64,000 nucleotides of DNA from Thunnus maccoyii (taxonomy: Eukaryota > Chordata > Actinopteri > Scombriformes > Scombridae). Under the pieces are notes generated by a model. That model was given only the letters and a program-made list of their open reading frames with translations. It did no database searches and had not been told where the DNA came from. Position numbers and translations under genes: made by a program. The first letter of the stretch is position 1; each line of letters begins with the position of its first letter. Shown here one piece after another: positions 60,520 to 64,000 of the stretch. The stretch spans positions 20,178,425-20,242,424 of the forward strand of contig NC_056546.1 in the NCBI RefSeq assembly GCF_910596095.1, read 5' to 3'.

Positions 60520-61863
60520 GTGAACAAAGATACTGACAACTGTCAACCATGTTCATACACAAATATTCAGATATTTTTTTACTAAAAGATCTATACATTT
60601 TAGATAATACCTGCTTATACCCATTACAACATTGTCAGGAGGGTATTTTCAAAAGTATATCTGATTCCCAAATATTTCAAAGCAATCCCCTGGAGACAGC
60701 CACTTATTAGAAATTGATGTGGTGGTAAACTGTAATTATAAGGAGGGTTTATTGAAATGAGGCTGGGCTGAGATGCTGTGAGTCACTGAGCAGTGTGTTT
60801 AGACTAATTAATGTTATGCTGCAAAATGTCTGCCAGTGACTTTATGGTCCACTGATAATGTGACTCCATTATCTCGTTGACACAGTGGATTGCTGTGGTT
60901 CTCAGAGTCCGAACATCCAAATTCTCTGGCTACGCTCCAGCACCAGGGTTCATGTCATGTCAGCCTGACATGACTGAACCAGTGTTTTCTTTGATTTCAA
61001 AACACATTGCTTTAATGGTATGACAGGCATGTTTAGCTTGTCTGTAGCTCCTCTGATGTTCTGCAGCGTCTGATAACAAATGTTTGTTGTTACAGAGACA
61101 CTGCAATAATGGAGAGTTTGCCTGTGACTGAATGTTGATTGACCCGCTTTCATTTATTGCCATCATTTTTGTGTTGAATCTGTACTCTGTTTTGGAAAAG
61201 GGCCTCCCTTGAGAGAGGAAAAGCAGAGGTTAACAGCCGTTTAGCCCTCTTAAAGAGCATGAAGCCATGCTGGAACTGGTCTGGGCAGTGCTCATCCCCT
61301 GTCTCAGACAAATAAGTAATAAAACAGGCCATCTGTCTATGATTCCAGACACTCAGCTCAAGGATTTTTGAATTTCTTATTCACAGTCTGGTTGACAGAT
61401 TATTATATGGCGTTTTTTGTATATTTATGGTGTAATTATAAATATTCCATCCATTTTCTTAAAGATAATGTTTGTCAGAGGACTGTGTAGACACTGTTGC
61501 GTTGTTGCACACATAGATCAAACAATTGAGAAATAGAGTCAGCCCAGCATTTCTTGTTTAGTAACCAATGGTTACACAGTGGTGGCACAAAGACACAGCC
61601 ACTACATGCCACTGCTGCTGAACGGGGCTGTAATTTGGGTTGACTTGTTGGTTTAGCTGGGCTTCTGTACACTCTCCGGTTATTTGGCTTGTGGGTGAGG
61701 CATCCTGGGTGGTGCAGCAAGCATCTGATTTTGAAGTTATCTGACCAAAGCATAATAATGAGTCCAAAAATCTGAAATGGCCCACTGTAAAGCAGGATAT
61801 ATTGCTGTATTGACAATGTTGTGACAAATGTGTTCTCATTTGTAATTCTGTCAAATGTTGTAG
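60520..61863 (+). other. golga4 intron
   Basis: 1.3 kb without a recognised exon or repeat. The ORFs here are minus-strand and lack domains. Confidence 0.65.
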
Positions 61864-61947
61864 GAGCTGCACACAACAGAAAAGACCAAGTTGATCACTC
61901 AGCTGCGTGATGCCAAGAACCTTATTGAACAGCTGGAGCAGGACAAG
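61864..61947 (+). CDS. golga4: golga4 coiled-coil exon, last one in window
   Basis: 84 bases, phase 0, encoding ELHTTEKTKLITQLRDAKNL, then IEQLEQDK, almost identical to golgin-245. Acceptor ATGTTGTAG, donor GTGGGT. The rest of the gene lies beyond the right edge. Confidence 0.94.
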
Positions 61948-61967
61948 GTGGGTGAGAGTTTTTTAGG

Positions 61968-64000
61968 CTTCAATCAATGAAGTTTATTTGACACATATAA
62001 GGTGCAATCACAGTGAAATGTAATACCGCCAGTTCCTTCAATTTGTGCATTAAAAAAGGACTTTAAATAGAATAGGAATTGTAATAAATATGTGTATGAT
62101 TGGAATGGGGGTGGGTGTGCAGTGACCTCAGGATACCCTTCTACCCTCAGGCAGTGGCCTTAGGGTAACTTCTTCCCAACTGCAGCAGGGAGAAAAGTCT
62201 GTTACCGGATGGTTGGGATCCTTAATGATTCTTGTAGCCTTATTCTTGCAGCGCCTGATTGTAAATATCCTTTAGGCAGGGCAGAGCACTGTCTAGTGTT
62301 TGTTCAGTCAAACAAACCAATCTTTGCAGTGCCTTGCAGTCCTGTTCAGTGCTGTTTCTGTACCTGGCAGTAATGTTCCTCATCAGGACACTCTCAATGG
62401 TGCAGGAGTAGAAATTCCTCAGTATTTAAGGGGATAACTGGAATTTCCTCAAGCGTCTGAGGTGAAACAGTCTCTGCCTTGCCTTTCTCATCACTGAGTC
62501 AGTATGCAGCACCCAGGTCAGGCCCTCAGTGTTGTGGACACCGAGGTACTTGAAGCTGTCCACCCTCTTCACTGAGGACCTATTGATATTAATGAGGGTG
62601 TTGTTCCTTACCTGCTTCTTCCCAAAGTCCACTATCAGCTCCTTAGTCTTGCTGACATTCAGGAGTAGGTTGTTGTCTCGACACCAGCGGGTCAGGTCCT
62701 CTACTTCCTTCAGGTAGGCCTTTTCATTGTTATCTGTGATCAGGCCCATCACAGCTGTGTCGCCAGCAAACTTAATGATGGAGTTGGAGTCGAAAGTGGC
62801 TACACAGTCGTGTGTATACGGGGAGCACAGCAGGGTCTCAAAACACTGCCATGGGGTGCTCCGGTGTTAAGGATCAGGGTAGAAGAGGTGTGTCCCCCTA
62901 CCCTTACCACCTGGGGTCTGCCTGTCAAGAAGTCAAGGATCCAAATGCACAGTGAGTTGTTTAATCCCAGATCCTTGAGCTTTGTGAGAAGCCTGAGGGG
63001 AACTATGGTGTTAAACGCTGAACTTTAGTCAATGAACAGTAATCTCACATAGCTCCCTTCTTGTCCAGGTGAGATAGGGTGGTGTGGAGGATATGTGCCA
63101 TGGTGTCTTTCCGCGGTTGGTTGGATGGTAGGCAAACTGTAGTGGGTCCAGTAGTAGTGTAGTGAGGAGCAGATGTAATCCTTGACCAGCCATTCCAAGC
63201 ACTTCATCACTACAGAGGTGAGTGCCACTTGGCGGTGGTCATTCAGGCAGGCTGGTCTTGTTTTCTTGGACACATTAATGATGGTGGACTTCTTGAAGCA
63301 TGTGGATATGACAGACTGATCCAGGGTCAGGTTGAATAACATTGTGAACACCGGCGTTAGTTGGTTAGCACATAGTTTGAGGACCTGCCCACTGATACCA
63401 TCTGGTCTTCAAGGATTGCCCTCCTGGAATTGCAGTTCCACTTTCTTCCTGTAGTCCCTTTTTGCCTCATTTACTGCTCTTCTTACATTGTAGACAGTTG
63501 CTTTATAATTGTCCATGTTTCCAGACTGTAGCCCTAAGTTGTAGGTTGCAGCGCGTGTGTTTATGGCATCCCAGATGGTTCTAGTAATCCATGGTTTCTG
63601 GTTGTGGAATGATTTAACTGTAGTTTTGGGTACAGTTAATTCTGTTGTTTCACAAATTAAATCCACCACAGACTCCATTGATGTCATCAGTGACATCGAC
63701 GGTGGTGTCCTGGAACGTGCTCCAGACCTCATGAAGGGCAGACTGTAGGGTGGCCTCTGATTGGCCTGACCATTTCCTGACCTCTTGCATCACAAGATGG
63801 CTACATGGTCGCTCTTCCCGAATGCAGGTAGCAATTCTCCTCTGTAGCCGTTTTTGAATGGCGTTTACAGTGATCCGCAGTGTTTATTCCCCTTGTGTCA
63901 GTATGTTGATGGAAGTCAGGCATCACCTTCTCAGGGTTAGCCTGATTGAAGTCTCCAGCAACAATTAGCGTGGCATCAGGATTACCGGTCTGCAAGAAGT
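61968..64000 (-). mobile_element. CR1/Rex1-like LINE in a golga4 intron, antisense, continuing off the edge
   Basis: Minus-strand blocks run in LINE order toward lower coordinates. They are an endonuclease end (LIVAGDFNQANPEKVMPDFH, about 63900-63970); linker IWDAINTRAATYNLGLQSGN (about 63520-63580); RT start LNDHRQVALTSVVMKCLEWL and VKDYICSSL (about 63170-63240); GSYVRLLFID (about 63025); CRDNNLLLNVSKTKELIVDF (about 62620-62690); SFKYLGVHNTEGLTW (about 62510-62560); ARQRLFHLRRLRKFQLSP (about 62426-62480); and a C-terminal IIKDPNHPVTDFSP (about 62190-62230). The 3' end has GTCAAATAAACTTCATTGAT. Frameshifts and stops make it inactive. The RT catalytic region around 62760-63020 is in broken frames. 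The family name within the CR1/L2/Rex1 group is uncertain. Confidence 0.88.

Overview
The window looks like nuclear DNA from a teleost fish, probably a percomorph (perch-like) fish. The evidence is vertebrate genes split by introns with GT/AG splice sites, AT-rich non-coding DNA with many microsatellites, L2-type and CR1/Rex1-type LINE remnants, and several dispersed repeats that I recognise from memory of percomorph genomes. I see no prokaryotic operons, phage, CRISPR arrays, rRNA or tRNA.

Two conserved genes and one unrecognised gene candidate account for the coding content. (1) kcnk12 (two-pore potassium channel THIK-2 type) lies on the minus strand. Its 3' coding exon is at 7341-8233 and its first coding exon at 28412-28751. 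They join in phase across a 20.2 kb intron inside the first pore signature (TIGFG) and give a complete protein of about 410 residues. (2) golga4 (golgin-245/p230, a trans-Golgi tethering golgin) starts at 52664 on the plus strand. Ten constitutive-looking exons and one cassette-type exon cover the N-terminal ~394-428 residues, and the gene runs off the right edge. (3) Between them, on the minus strand at 48191-48883, is a single-exon ORF for a 230-residue coiled-coil protein with a strongly basic tail. It has a nearby AATAAA and promoter-like motifs. I could not assign it to a family.

The rest is mostly repeats. From left to right: an older repeat split by a 1.4 kb element with CCCAGCAAAC/GTTTGCTGGG termini (3235-5075), with a second copy of that element at 24008-25159; L2 remnants at 19491-21190 (minus), 26430-28079 (plus) and 50341-50625 (minus); a nested pair of non-autonomous elements at 31545-32290; a coding-like minisatellite with adjoining repeat DNA (39950-41160); a decayed terminal-exon-like fragment (41737-42037); a family of inverted and tandem repeat units (42364-43678); a 1.1 kb foldback element ending 231 bp before the golga4 ATG (51341-52432); a 62 bp Tc1-like palindrome (56675-56736); and an antisense CR1/Rex1-like LINE in a golga4 intron that extends past the end (61968-64000).

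The genes do not form a pathway. kcnk12 encodes a membrane channel subunit and golga4 a Golgi tether. They diverge from the middle of the window and are separated by about 24 kb of repeat-rich DNA. The most useful leads are the unrecognised coiled-coil ORF, the golga4 cassette exon placed just after a (CT)n tract, the fish THIK-2 N-terminus lacking the arginine cluster of the mammalian protein, and the foldback element beside the golga4 promoter.
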